NCBI GenBank assembly: GCA_002371335.1
Contig: DFHP01000055.1
Location: 1 to 17,083, forward strand
Length of the DNA: 17,083 nt
Source of the DNA: Eubacterium sp. UBA3720
Lineage (GTDB): Bacteria > Bacillota > Clostridia > Lachnospirales > Lachnospiraceae
Direction of reading: 5' to 3'
Part shown: one piece after another, positions 7,168 through 13,815 of the stretch
How the letters are laid out: each line of letters opens with the position of its first letter
How positions within the stretch are numbered: position 1 is the stretch's first letter
Made by a program: the position numbers and the translations under genes
The notes under the pieces: generated by a model
Database searches by the model: none
Seen by the model: the letters and a program-made list of their open reading frames with translations, nothing else
Told to the model about the DNA's origin: nothing

Positions 7168-8535
7168 TTACTGCGCGCAGACTGCCTGATATGCTTCGTA
7201 CAAAGTCTTTGCCGCAGCCGCCTCGTCATAGTTGCCATAGGACAGGTTGTCGAAAACATCCACATATGCGGACGTCGCGCCCTTTAAGCCGGAGTCGTCG
7301 AACAGAGGATTCCAGTACAGCGGCTTACTGTCCATCACTGCGTTATGCGCTTCGACTGCCATCTTGTCCAGAGCTCCGGCAGCATTCAGCGTATCATAAG
7401 CCGTCCTGGACTCCGGAATACCGCGCTCTGTGCCCATCAGCTTGACGCCTTCGGGATCATTCAGCAGATACTGCAGGAGCAGTGCTGCTTCGCGGGGGTG
7501 TTCTGTTTTGGCGGAGATGGAGAACATCAGAGAAACCTTGCTGTAGGACTGCAGACCGTCCAGAACATTTCCGACAACAAAGCCGGACGCGTTGTCACCC
7601 AGCGCGGAAACGTACTTCGCATACGCGCTGTCCCACTCAAAGATGCCGCCGTACTCGCCGTTAATAAAGCGGGCGGACTTATCCATGGAATCCGCGCCTT
7701 CGCCAAGGATGTACTCTTCGGTCGGGATGACATGCTCGTCCTCGAGCTTGTCGATGAAGGCAAGGCCTTCCTGCAGCTGATCCTGCGTGAAATTCAGCTT
7801 TCCATCCTGATCGATAATCGGCTTCTTGTACTGCTCCTGCAGGTAATAGGTCATCAGAATTGCGCGGTCATATTCTCCTGTCACCAGCGGATAGTAGTTG
7901 TCACCGAGCTTTTCCTTAAAAACAGGCCCTGCCGCCAGCAGCTCATCCAAGGTAGTCGGCGTTTTCAGGCCTGCCTTTTCGAACGTCGCCTGATTCCAGA
8001 AGAAGGTGCGGCCGGTCATCGCGACCGGAACGCCCGCGATATTTCCCTTGACATCCTTGACCAGTTCAAGGTCGGAGTCGGACCACTGTGTCAGATCCAG
8101 CGTGTCGGAAACGCTGTTCAGATCCAGATAGACATCACCTGCGCCGTCATACTTGCCGATCCAGTCAAAGTTTGTCTGCTGGACATCCGGGTTGTTACCG
8201 GAAACGTACTCCGCGGCTTTCGCGGTCTCCCAGTCACTCCATGCGCCGAAGTTGACTTCAACGTTGATGCCCGGATACTTCTCCATGAAGGCCTTGACTG
8301 CGTTCTGGGTTGCCTCGTGGCGGGAATCGCCGCCCCACCAGTCCATGGTCAGCGTGCAGTTTTCATAACTGCCTGCGTCGGCTGCTGCTGTAGATGCAGC
8401 CGCGGCTTCTGTAGCAGCTGCCGGAGCCTCCTTCGTGGCTTCGCTGTCACTGCTTCCGGAAGCGCTGCCGCAGCCGGCAAGAAGCGCAGCGGCCATTGTT
8501 GACGCAAGTACGGTGGTCAGGATTTGTTTTCTCAT
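7168..8535 (-). CDS. Extracellular sugar-binding lipoprotein of the ABC importer (YesO/LplA-like, family 1)
   Basis: I choose the ATG at 8535 (455 residues): GGGAGG lies 8 bases upstream and the next residues form a lipoprotein signal, MRKQI followed by a hydrophobic core and the lipobox LAGC with Cys22. An in-frame ATG 27 bases earlier is less likely. After the Cys comes a low-complexity Ser/Ala/Glu/Thr linker (about 23-55) and then a family-1 solute-binding fold beginning CTLTMDWWGGDSRHEATQ. The mature protein should be lipid-anchored outside the membrane and deliver sugar oligomers to the two permeases. The aromatic WWGG near the start is typical of oligosaccharide binders. It is the first gene of the operon, downstream of the AraC-regulator intergenic region. 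The pectin-oligomer ligand is inferred from the neighbouring glycosidases. Confidence 0.93.
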   Translation of the reverse strand: MRKQILTTVLASTMAAALLAGCGSASGSSDSEATKEAPAAATEAAAASTAAADAGSYENCTLTMDWWGGDSRHEATQNAVKAFMEKYPGINVEVNFGAWSDWETAKAAEYVSGNNPDVQQTNFDWIGKYDGAGDVYLDLNSVSDTLDLTQWSDSDLELVKDVKGNIAGVPVAMTGRTFFWNQATFEKAGLKTPTTLDELLAAGPVFKEKLGDNYYPLVTGEYDRAILMTYYLQEQYKKPIIDQDGKLNFTQDQLQEGLAFIDKLEDEHVIPTEEYILGEGADSMDKSARFINGEYGGIFEWDSAYAKYVSALGDNASGFVVGNVLDGLQSYSKVSLMFSISAKTEHPREAALLLQYLLNDPEGVKLMGTERGIPESRTAYDTLNAAGALDKMAVEAHNAVMDSKPLYWNPLFDDSGLKGATSAYVDVFDNLSYGNYDEAAAAKTLYEAYQAVCAQ

Positions 8536-8608
8536 TTTTGTATCCTCCCTAATAAAAGACATTTTTGCTGCCGGAAGAGCACACTCTTTTCGGAAACGGC
8601 TTCCCCTC

Positions 8609-8623
8609 TTGAAGCGTTTTCAA
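8609..8623. promoter_or_regulatory. cre-like site, one base short of consensus
   Basis: TTGAAGCGTTTTCAA resembles the CcpA catabolite-responsive element (TGAAA-NCGN-TTTCA class) but lacks one base on one arm. It lies about 75 bases before the binding-protein start and downstream of the likely -10 box, where CcpA would act as a roadblock. A sugar-uptake operon is a normal CcpA target. The short spacing lowers confidence. Confidence 0.4.
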
Positions 8624-8666
8624 CTCCGCTCCCGGCTGATGTAAATAAAATACCTGCTCTTTTCTT

Positions 8667-8672
8667 CTTATA
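8667..8672 (-). promoter_or_regulatory. Candidate -10 box of the pectin-utilisation operon
   Basis: TATAAG (5 of 6 to TATAAT) is read on the minus strand. No good -35 box lies 16-18 bases upstream, as expected for an activator-dependent promoter. The repeats at 8698-8727 sit where the -35 element would be or just upstream of it. Confidence 0.4.
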
Positions 8673-8697
8673 CTACGAAATAATGGTGGATTTGTCC

Positions 8698-8727
8698 CAA
8701 ATAATACTGATTATTTGTTATTATTTG
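8698..8727. promoter_or_regulatory. Palindrome plus 10-bp direct repeat, candidate AraC-regulator operator
   Basis: CAAATAAT (8698-8705) and ATTATTTG (8710-8717) form a perfect 8-bp inverted repeat around ACTG. ATTATTTG recurs at 8720-8727, exactly 10 bases further on, so two copies lie on the same helix face. This is the kind of site two AraC-type helix-turn-helix units contact. It lies between the divergent regulator and transporter genes, just upstream of the candidate operon -10 box. Confidence 0.5.
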
Positions 8728-8812
8728 TATATACTGCTACGAGATATCAGTAAGTATAGCCACCCGGCTGTAAGGATAAGGCAATATCTGCCTGCCAGAA
8801 GAGGTTGTTCCG

Positions 8813-9760
8813 ATGCGCGTTTCCGATTTGAATATTGATCGTATTTATGTAAACCAGACGACACGGTCCTCCAGTTATCTGATGACGGAGAATCATTTTC
8901 ACTATTACTACGAACTGTTTTACGTCCGGCAAGGGGTCTGCCGTTTTTTCATCAACAACAGTCTCTATGACCTGCACGGCGGAGATTTTCTGATCATTCC
9001 GCCCCGCATGGTGCATTATAACCGCTATCTGACGTCCTGTCAGCGGATCAATGTCTATTTCAAAGAATCTTATCTTCTGCAGGATGGCGAGGAGTTTCTG
9101 CCGGATGCACGGAAGCGGTTTCTGCGCCTTGTTCTGATTCATATTCCTGCTGCCTACCGGGATATGATGCACGGCATCTTTGAGTCCATGCTGCAGGAGG
9201 AAAAGGTTGATGACGCCAGTACGCCGTTAATGATGGAAATGTACCTGAAACAGTTTCTTGTCAACTGCGGGCGGCACGGTATTTTTAACTATGAATCCAC
9301 ACTTTCTTCCGGTGCGGAAGCCGGAAATGCAGAGATCCTGTCCGCGGCGAAATATATCACCGAACATTACAATACCCATATTACACTGGACGCGATGGCG
9401 CAGAAGGCCGGTCTCTCTTCCAGTTACTTCTCCAAAAAGTTCCGGGCTGTCACCGGTATGGGTATGAAAGAATACCTCTCCTACGTGCGCCTCGAGCACG
9501 CCTCGCAGGAGCTGCGTTCAACCGACCATTCCGTTACGGAAGTTGCAATCAACTGCGGTTTTTCCGATTCCAATTATTTCAAGGACGCTTTTAAAAAGAT
9601 GTATGGCATTTCCCCGAGAGCTTACCGCGCGGAGCGGGAAAAGACCGACCGGATCACGCAGGGGAGCATTCTGCGCGAAAAGAGAGAGGAAGAGGAAAGG
9701 CGCCGGCAGAAGGAGGCGCTTAAAGATAAGGAGGATAGCAGCGGAAAGAGTATGGCGTGA
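8813..9760 (+). CDS. AraC-family transcriptional regulator with N-terminal cupin sensor
   Basis: This 315-residue protein has an N-terminal cupin-like sensor: HFHYYYELFYVRQG at 28-41, a DLHGGDFLIIPPR turn at 53-65 and MVHYN at 66-70. The C-terminal AraC/XylS DNA-binding domain spans about 175-275. Its first helix-turn-helix covers TLDAMAQKAGLSSSYFSKKF (191-210) and the second covers VTEVAINCGFSDSNYFKDAF (241-260), closing with the family's ISPRAYR. AGAGG lies about 8 bases before the ATG. It is divergent from the pectin operon and is the obvious candidate activator, responding to an imported uronate or oligosaccharide. An unusual charged tail (about 275-315, rich in Arg, Glu and Lys) follows the DNA-binding domain. 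Unlike B. subtilis YesS it is short and has no membrane segments. Confidence 0.93.
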   Translation: MRVSDLNIDRIYVNQTTRSSSYLMTENHFHYYYELFYVRQGVCRFFINNSLYDLHGGDFLIIPPRMVHYNRYLTSCQRINVYFKESYLLQDGEEFLPDARKRFLRLVLIHIPAAYRDMMHGIFESMLQEEKVDDASTPLMMEMYLKQFLVNCGRHGIFNYESTLSSGAEAGNAEILSAAKYITEHYNTHITLDAMAQKAGLSSSYFSKKFRAVTGMGMKEYLSYVRLEHASQELRSTDHSVTEVAINCGFSDSNYFKDAFKKMYGISPRAYRAEREKTDRITQGSILREKREEEERRRQKEALKDKEDSSGKSMA

Positions 9761-9865
9761 TGCCGGGAGAATATCGGATATCATTATTATGATTTTACTA
9801 AAACTAAATCGTTTTTAGGATATTATTCTGGTTCCGCTGTTTCCGTTAAAACATAATCGTATGGT

Positions 9866-10123
9866 TCAGATGTCATATTTCTCCCTCAGCTTTTTTAATG
9901 AAGATTTTCCATCAGCCACTTTTCCCTTTTCATAATCAGCAATTCCGCGATTGACCATGCGTGCTTCTTCCATAGACTGCATGGTTTTTTCATAATAATC
10001 GATATCCATCACGACCAGTCTCCCATACCCGTTTTTAGTTACGAAGACAGGGCCATTTTCTTCCGCACATTTTCGTTCAATTTCAACTGTATTTTTTAAA
10101 TCTCTCATTGGAACAATCTGCAT
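9866..10123 (-). CDS. Phd/YefM-type antitoxin, no adjacent toxin seen
   Basis: This 85-residue protein begins MQIVPMRDLKNT and continues into VFVTKNGYGRLVVMDIDYYEK (about 27-47), the usual Phd/YefM N-terminal DNA-binding fold. The C-terminal half is charged (MEEARMVNRGIADYEKGK), as expected of a toxin-binding tail. AAGGAGG lies 7 bases before the ATG. Antitoxins of this family bind RelE/YoeB or Doc-type toxins and repress their own operon. Downstream lie only 105 bases before the end of the convergent AraC gene, with no toxin frame. Upstream is the MATE gene. It is therefore an orphan: a solo regulator, a remnant, or an antitoxin acting on a distant toxin. The Fic protein at 15422-16555 is in the same superfamily as Doc, but its own inhibitory motif makes a partnership unlikely. 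Confidence 0.85.
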   Translation of the reverse strand: MQIVPMRDLKNTVEIERKCAEENGPVFVTKNGYGRLVVMDIDYYEKTMQSMEEARMVNRGIADYEKGKVADGKSSLKKLREKYDI

Positions 10124-10145
10124 GGCAGCACCTCCTTGTGGCTAA

Positions 10146-10173
10146 ATCATATATCTCATTTGATCATTTTCAA
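10146..10173 (-). promoter_or_regulatory. Sigma-A promoter for the antitoxin gene
   Basis: TTGAAA (10168-10173) and TATGAT (10146-10151) on the minus strand are separated by 16 bases, each matching consensus at 5 of 6 positions. The start codon is 23 bases downstream of the -10 box. A TGATCA palindrome lies in the spacer and could be an operator half, but that is speculative. Confidence 0.65.
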
Positions 10174-10204
10174 CACGCTATTTAGACTCCCATTATTTGA
10201 TCCT

Positions 10205-11566
10205 TCAGGAATGCTCTTTTCCTGCTGCCATCCTGTTTAGCTCCGGCCATATGGTCAGAAGCATTGCGCAAAAACAAGCCGTCCCCCCAACCACATTCGA
10301 AACCGGTTCCGCCATAAAAACACCGTCTGTCCGCAGATTCGCAATATGCGGAAGAAGATAGGTCAGCGGAACAACAAGAATGACTTTTCTGAACAGGCTG
10401 AAGAAAATTGCTCTCTTTTTCTTATTCAGCGCCTTAAACACGGTTTGTCCGCTGTACTGAAGCGACTGAAAGATAAATGCCATGAAATACAAATGCAAGG
10501 CACGGGATGCGTCCTGCAGAATCGTCTTGTCACTGCTGAAAATTCGTATAAACCATTCCGGCCGGAGCATGATCAGAAGCCATACCATAAACGTATATGG
10601 CAGTGCCAGCGACATCATGATGCGGACGGATTTTTTGACATTTGCAGGCCTTGCGGCCCCATAGTTATAGCTGATGGCCGGAGATGTTCCTTCCGTGACC
10701 GCAAAAACCGGCGTGTCCAGAATCGACCGCACAGACGAAACAATCGTCATGACAGACACATACGTCATGCCGCCAAACTCCATCAGAACCTGATTGCAGG
10801 CAATCTGTACCAGAGAGTTTGTAAATTGCATGATAAACGGAGCAAAACCCAGACTGATGATTTCTCCGGCGTGCGGAAAATGGAAGCCTGGCGTAACCGG
10901 AAAGCCGTTTTTCTTTCCCTGAAGGAAATGCAAAACATACAGGAATGACAGAATCTGCGATATTACGGTAGCAACAGCGGCGCCTTGCACACCCATGCCG
11001 CAAAGAAAGATAAATACCGGATCCAGAATGAGATTTGCCACAGCGCCGATCATAACGGAACCCATGCCAATGGCAGCATAGCCCTGCGCATTGATATAGG
11101 GATTCATCCCGGTGGAAATCATCAGGAAAACCGTGCCCAGAAGGTAAATCCGCAGGTAGGAAAGTGAAACCGGAATCTCACTTCCCTCCGCCCCGAAAAG
11201 GAGCAGCAGTCCTCTGCCAAACAATTCTCCAAGAATCGTTAACAGAATCGCCGACAGGAGCAGCAGCCGGAATGCCGTATTCTGAATTTCCGCTGCTTTT
11301 CTTTTATCGCCCTTTCCCAAAGCCATGGAAAAAAGCGGGGCGCCGCCCAGGCCGAACATATTCGTAAACCCGGTAATGATAATTATGACCGGAAAACAGA
11401 GGCCGACCGCACCAAGCGCCTGCGTCCCCGCATTTGGAATTCTTCCTATATAAATCCGGTCTACGATACTATACAGGAGATTCAGGACCTGAGCGATCAG
11501 CATCGGCAATGCCGTCATTAAAATATTCTGTGTGATATTTCCGTTTTCAAAATCCACTTTTTTCAT
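10205..11566 (-). CDS. MATE-family multidrug exporter
   Basis: This 453-residue membrane protein starts MKKVDFENGNITQNILMTALPMLIAQ, a common MATE opening in Clostridia, followed by IVDRIYIGR and a GLGGAPLFSMALGKG segment. It has about 12 hydrophobic spans in two repeats; the second begins near residue 235. Features such as GMGVQGAAVATVISQ (about 190-204) and ISYNYGAARP (about 304-313) place it in the MatE/NorM-MepA group. Such proteins expel cationic drugs or metabolites in exchange for Na+ or H+. The length is normal and no break is seen. The ribosome site before the ATG is weak, and an inverted repeat in the leader comes close to it. It stands alone between the antitoxin and hydrolase genes, all on the minus strand. 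The substrate is unknown. Confidence 0.92.
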   Translation of the reverse strand: MKKVDFENGNITQNILMTALPMLIAQVLNLLYSIVDRIYIGRIPNAGTQALGAVGLCFPVIIIITGFTNMFGLGGAPLFSMALGKGDKRKAAEIQNTAFRLLLLSAILLTILGELFGRGLLLLFGAEGSEIPVSLSYLRIYLLGTVFLMISTGMNPYINAQGYAAIGMGSVMIGAVANLILDPVFIFLCGMGVQGAAVATVISQILSFLYVLHFLQGKKNGFPVTPGFHFPHAGEIISLGFAPFIMQFTNSLVQIACNQVLMEFGGMTYVSVMTIVSSVRSILDTPVFAVTEGTSPAISYNYGAARPANVKKSVRIMMSLALPYTFMVWLLIMLRPEWFIRIFSSDKTILQDASRALHLYFMAFIFQSLQYSGQTVFKALNKKKRAIFFSLFRKVILVVPLTYLLPHIANLRTDGVFMAEPVSNVVGGTACFCAMLLTIWPELNRMAAGKEHS

Positions 11567-11580
11567 TGTGCCGTATCCCG

Positions 11581-11625
11581 AGAATCTGATGCCGGATCAG
11601 CCCTTGCACTTTCACATCAGAATCT
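11581..11625 (-). promoter_or_regulatory. Inverted repeat in the leader of the MATE gene
   Basis: Arms at 11581-11591 and 11615-11625 (AGAATCTGATG and CATCAGAATCT) pair at 10 of 11 positions around a 23-base loop. A TATACT box (11634-11639, minus strand) just upstream suggests the stem starts almost at the transcript end. The 3-prime arm finishes 14 bases before the MATE start codon. It could be a leader stem or a DNA operator; no known riboswitch class is recognised. Confidence 0.4.
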
Positions 11626-11704
11626 TCCCCCTTAGTATACGTAGTATTTTAACATTTAATAAATCCTGATAAAGAGGGAAAAGGATTTAAATTCATGCTC
11701 AGCA

Positions 11705-12769
11705 CTATGAATTCCGGTCACGCGAAGCTTGCAGACCGGGGCATGGGACAGAACTATGTTTTTTCAAAAAGTCCGTTAACCTGAGAAATGCCTTCCGGGC
11801 AACAGGATCCGTTCTCTCTGCAGCGACAAAGCAGTGTGGCATCTTCTTTCCCTCTTCCTCCAGAGGATCAGCAAGCTCATTAACCACTCCCACCTTCTCG
11901 AGTGCATCATGCATCTCATTCATATCCGTCCGATATTCACTTCCAAGCAGGAATGAAGGAGGATAGGCTCCTGTCACATGGAGAATGTTGTTATAACGCG
12001 ATTTATCCTCTTTCGAAAGGAACGTGGTACCTTTGACATAGTTTCCGATCAGCAGCCTGCATGTAAAAGGAAAAGTATCATAATCCAGTGGCGCATCATC
12101 AATTACAACAGCCTTCACCTGATCTGAAGACAGAGATGGCGTGACGCCGATAAGGTCCGCATAATCACTGTTCGTGATCACGCTTCCCATCTGGGATACC
12201 ATGATCGCACCGGCAGAGGATCCCATGATTATGACATGCTCCATGTCCAGATGATATTCATCTGCATGCTCCTTTGCCCATGCAAATGCCTGACTTGCCT
12301 GAATGAGCGGAACCGGAAAATGGTAATCCGGCACCAGCGCATAGTCGACATTGACGATTGTATAGCCCGCCGCGCACAGATCGTCCAGCAATGCGGTCGC
12401 CTCGGTAGCAGCCATCGGATCGCCCATATCCTTACTGCCGCCGAAGAAACCACCACCATGAAAATAAAACAGCGTCGGATGCTTCTCTTTGACATTCCCG
12501 GAAGGATAGGTGATATCCAGAAAACTGTTCGGATACTCGGTGCCATACTCCCGGTCTGTTATCTTGTAAAGGCCGGATTCTGTCATTCCTTCCGATGGTT
12601 CATGCAAAGGTGAATATGTATTCACCGGATTCTTCTGATACATGAGCTTCTGAATCCAGCCTACCGCAAGCTGTGGATGAATGGCTATAGCAAGTATTCC
12701 TGTGCCTGTCAACATAGCAACTATGAGCATAATAATGCCTGTGATTATTAATAGCCTGTGTTTTTTCAT
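11705..12769 (-). CDS. Membrane-anchored alpha/beta hydrolase (esterase/lipase, HGGG type)
   Basis: I prefer the ATG at 12769 (354 residues), which has AAAGG upstream and begins a signal anchor, MKKHRLLIITGIIMLIVAML. An in-frame ATG 36 bases earlier has no ribosome site. The anchor (about 5-30) should place the enzyme on the outer face of the membrane. The catalytic layout fits the hormone-sensitive-lipase/BD-FAE group: oxyanion-hole HGGGF at 104-108, nucleophile elbow GSSAG at 183-187 with S185, a likely acid at D282 and His at H312 (KMPHCF). Family enzymes hydrolyse esters, including carbohydrate and drug esters. It is transcribed away from the TetR gene across a 21-bp palindrome, so it is probably that regulator's target. 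The natural substrate is unknown. Confidence 0.88.
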   Translation of the reverse strand: MKKHRLLIITGIIMLIVAMLTGTGILAIAIHPQLAVGWIQKLMYQKNPVNTYSPLHEPSEGMTESGLYKITDREYGTEYPNSFLDITYPSGNVKEKHPTLFYFHGGGFFGGSKDMGDPMAATEATALLDDLCAAGYTIVNVDYALVPDYHFPVPLIQASQAFAWAKEHADEYHLDMEHVIIMGSSAGAIMVSQMGSVITNSDYADLIGVTPSLSSDQVKAVVIDDAPLDYDTFPFTCRLLIGNYVKGTTFLSKEDKSRYNNILHVTGAYPPSFLLGSEYRTDMNEMHDALEKVGVVNELADPLEEEGKKMPHCFVAAERTDPVARKAFLRLTDFLKKHSSVPCPGLQASRDRNS

Positions 12770-12825
12770 GAATTTCTTGCCTTTCTTTTTCGGACAGCCT
12801 ATCATAAAGGAAAAATTGATACAAG

Positions 12826-12846
12826 TGTCTCACCCGTAATGAGACA
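12826..12846. promoter_or_regulatory. 21-bp palindrome between hydrolase and TetR genes, candidate TetR operator
   Basis: TGTCTCA (12826-12832) and TGAGACA (12840-12846) are perfect 7-bp arms around 7 bases. Size, symmetry and location between divergent tetR and target genes match TetR operators. It overlaps GAGACA, a possible -35 for the hydrolase promoter whose -10 would be TATGAT at 12799-12804, though that spacer would be long (19). It ends 19 bases before the tetR start. Confidence 0.6.
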
Positions 12847-12865
12847 GAAAGACGCAAAGTGACTC

Positions 12866-13408
12866 ATGGAAGATGAATCAACCAAGATCTATTATGTTGA
12901 GCAGCAGCTTGCCAAAACCCTGATAGAATTACTGAAAGATAAGGCCTTTGGCGAAATATCCATTCGAGAGCTATGTAACAGGGCAGGCGTCGGACGTGCT
13001 TCCTTCTATCGCCATTATCGCAGTAAGGAGGAAGTATTGGAGCGTCATGCGCAGTTTCTGATTATGACATGGACCAAAGAATTAGAATCAGATCCGGATG
13101 CAAAACCACGGGATGTATTTGAGAGCCTGTTCCGCCATATAAAAAAACACCAGGTCTTTTATGAAATCCTTCATAAAACCGGAAGAGACTCCGTTTTGCA
13201 GGCATCTCTCCGCGAGAAAATCGGATTGACAGGAACCCTCCCCAATGAGGATGCTTATCAAAAGGTGTTCTTTGCGGACGGTGTCAGCGGATGGATTGAG
13301 GAATGGATTGAAAGAGGTATGCAGGAAACGCCGGAGGAATTGACTGCATTACTCTATCACTACTTCAATGCAGTCTTGTCAAATCTCAGCAAGATCTTCA
13401 AATATTAG
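12866..13408 (+). CDS. TetR/AcrR-family transcriptional regulator
   Basis: This 180-residue protein has a TetR N-terminal DNA-binding domain. The first helix is LAKTLIELLKDKAFGEISI (about 15-33), and the helix-turn-helix ISIRELCNRAGVGRASFYRH (31-50) is followed by YRSKEEVLERH. The C-terminal ligand or dimer domain (about 65-180) resembles the group often annotated TetR C-terminal 33/7. Its inducer is unknown. The start has only a weak AAAG ribosome site, consistent with low expression of a repressor. It is divergent from the alpha/beta hydrolase with a 21-bp palindrome between them, suggesting autoregulation plus repression of the hydrolase. An ISL3 transposase scrap lies just downstream on the same strand. 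Confidence 0.9.
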   Translation: MEDESTKIYYVEQQLAKTLIELLKDKAFGEISIRELCNRAGVGRASFYRHYRSKEEVLERHAQFLIMTWTKELESDPDAKPRDVFESLFRHIKKHQVFYEILHKTGRDSVLQASLREKIGLTGTLPNEDAYQKVFFADGVSGWIEEWIERGMQETPEELTALLYHYFNAVLSNLSKIFKY

Positions 13409-13442
13409 AAACTGATATAGGAAAATTTATGAGGCTTCAGGC

Positions 13443-13562
13443 ATGAGCAACGCAAGGATCGAAGCAACCAACAACAAGATCAAGCTGATCATCCGGAAAG
13501 CATATGGTTTCCGCAACATCCAGAACATGCTGGATATGGTCTATCTGATTTGCTCTGATTTA
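13443..13562 (+). pseudogene. ISL3-family transposase, C-terminal remnant
   Basis: About 40 residues beginning MSNARIEATNNKIKL and continuing IRKAYGFRNIQNMLDMVYL match the C-terminal end of ISL3-type (DDE) transposases as I recall them, including the NN-K and YGFRN signature. The rest of the roughly 400-residue enzyme is absent: the tetR stop is only 34 bases upstream and no catalytic part is present. After CSDL the frame runs into a perfect hairpin and out to a stop at 13643, which is not normal ISL3 sequence. It is a dead fragment marking an old insertion or deletion. Confidence 0.75.
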
Positions 13563-13741
13563 CGGGCCTCAACTGTAAAACGAGAGGGGTTGCATCTCGT
13601 TTTACAGTTGAGGATAAGCCTGTCGAACAATGCACTGATTTGAAAAGCCGCATCTTTAGCGATCTCCTCCGGTGCACGGTTCTCCATACCTACTTCAACT
13701 ACAAACAATCTGTCTGATTCATCTGCTTTTCTTACTGCCAT
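13541..13741 (-). CDS. Small unrecognised protein, possibly truncated at a hairpin
   Basis: This 66-residue frame starts at ATG 13741 with GAGGAG 9 bases upstream, a believable ribosome site. Residues 1-43 (MAVRKADESDRLFVVEVGME, then NRAPEEIAKDAAFQISALFD) look like genuine protein, with a beta strand followed by an amphipathic helix. Residues 44-66 come from the 19-bp inverted repeat and the antisense of the transposase remnant, so the original C-terminus was probably lost. I do not recognise the family. Its start overlaps the end of a 27-residue frame, and both lie downstream of the DUF4143 ATPase on the same strand, so they may be co-transcribed. It may instead be non-functional. Confidence 0.4.
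   Translation of the reverse strand: MAVRKADESDRLFVVEVGMENRAPEEIAKDAAFQISALFDRLILNCKTRCNPSRFTVEARKSEQIR
13567..13613. repeat. Perfect 19-bp inverted repeat with 9-base loop
   Basis: CCTCAACTGTAAAACGAGA (13567-13585) is repeated in exact reverse complement at 13595-13613 around GGGGTTGCA. It lies between the transposase remnant and a minus-strand reading frame. No T-tract follows on either strand, so it is not a canonical terminator. It could be a pair of fused element ends, a small palindromic element, or a fold-back rearrangement scar. Confidence 0.85.
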
Positions 13742-13815
13742 AATAAATTTCTCCTCGCATCATTGAATCTATCCAGATCCGCTGCCATGCTCGCGACCTC
13801 ATCCAGAAGATTCAT
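13732..13815 (-). CDS. Possible 27-residue peptide between the DUF4143 ATPase and the small unknown protein
   Basis: A short frame opens at ATG 13815, beginning MNLLDEVASMAADLDRFNDA and ending RRNLLWQ at TAA 13732. It starts 27 bases after the ATPase stop and overlaps the start of the next frame, whose ATG lies inside ATGGCAGTAA. GTAGG is too close to the first ATG to be a good ribosome site; the internal Met10 has GAGG 8 bases before it. The sequence looks helical and charged. No family is recognised; chance is possible. Confidence 0.25.
   Translation of the reverse strand: MNLLDEVASMAADLDRFNDARRNLLWQ

Noticed and set aside
7345..8502. Long plus-strand open frame (about 385 residues) opposite the binding-protein gene
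   Set aside because: It is fully antisense to a gene with a clear lipobox and family features; no ribosome site or recognisable domain. Long antisense frames are expected from the codon bias of GC-rich genes.
9798..9818. CTAAAA/TTTTAG stem between the convergent AraC and antitoxin genes as a bidirectional terminator
   Set aside because: It consists almost only of A-T pairs and would be weak; location is suggestive but not enough to list.
11661..11688. AAATCC/GGATTT stem downstream of the hydrolase as a terminator
   Set aside because: Only 6 bp with a 16-base loop and no T-tract.
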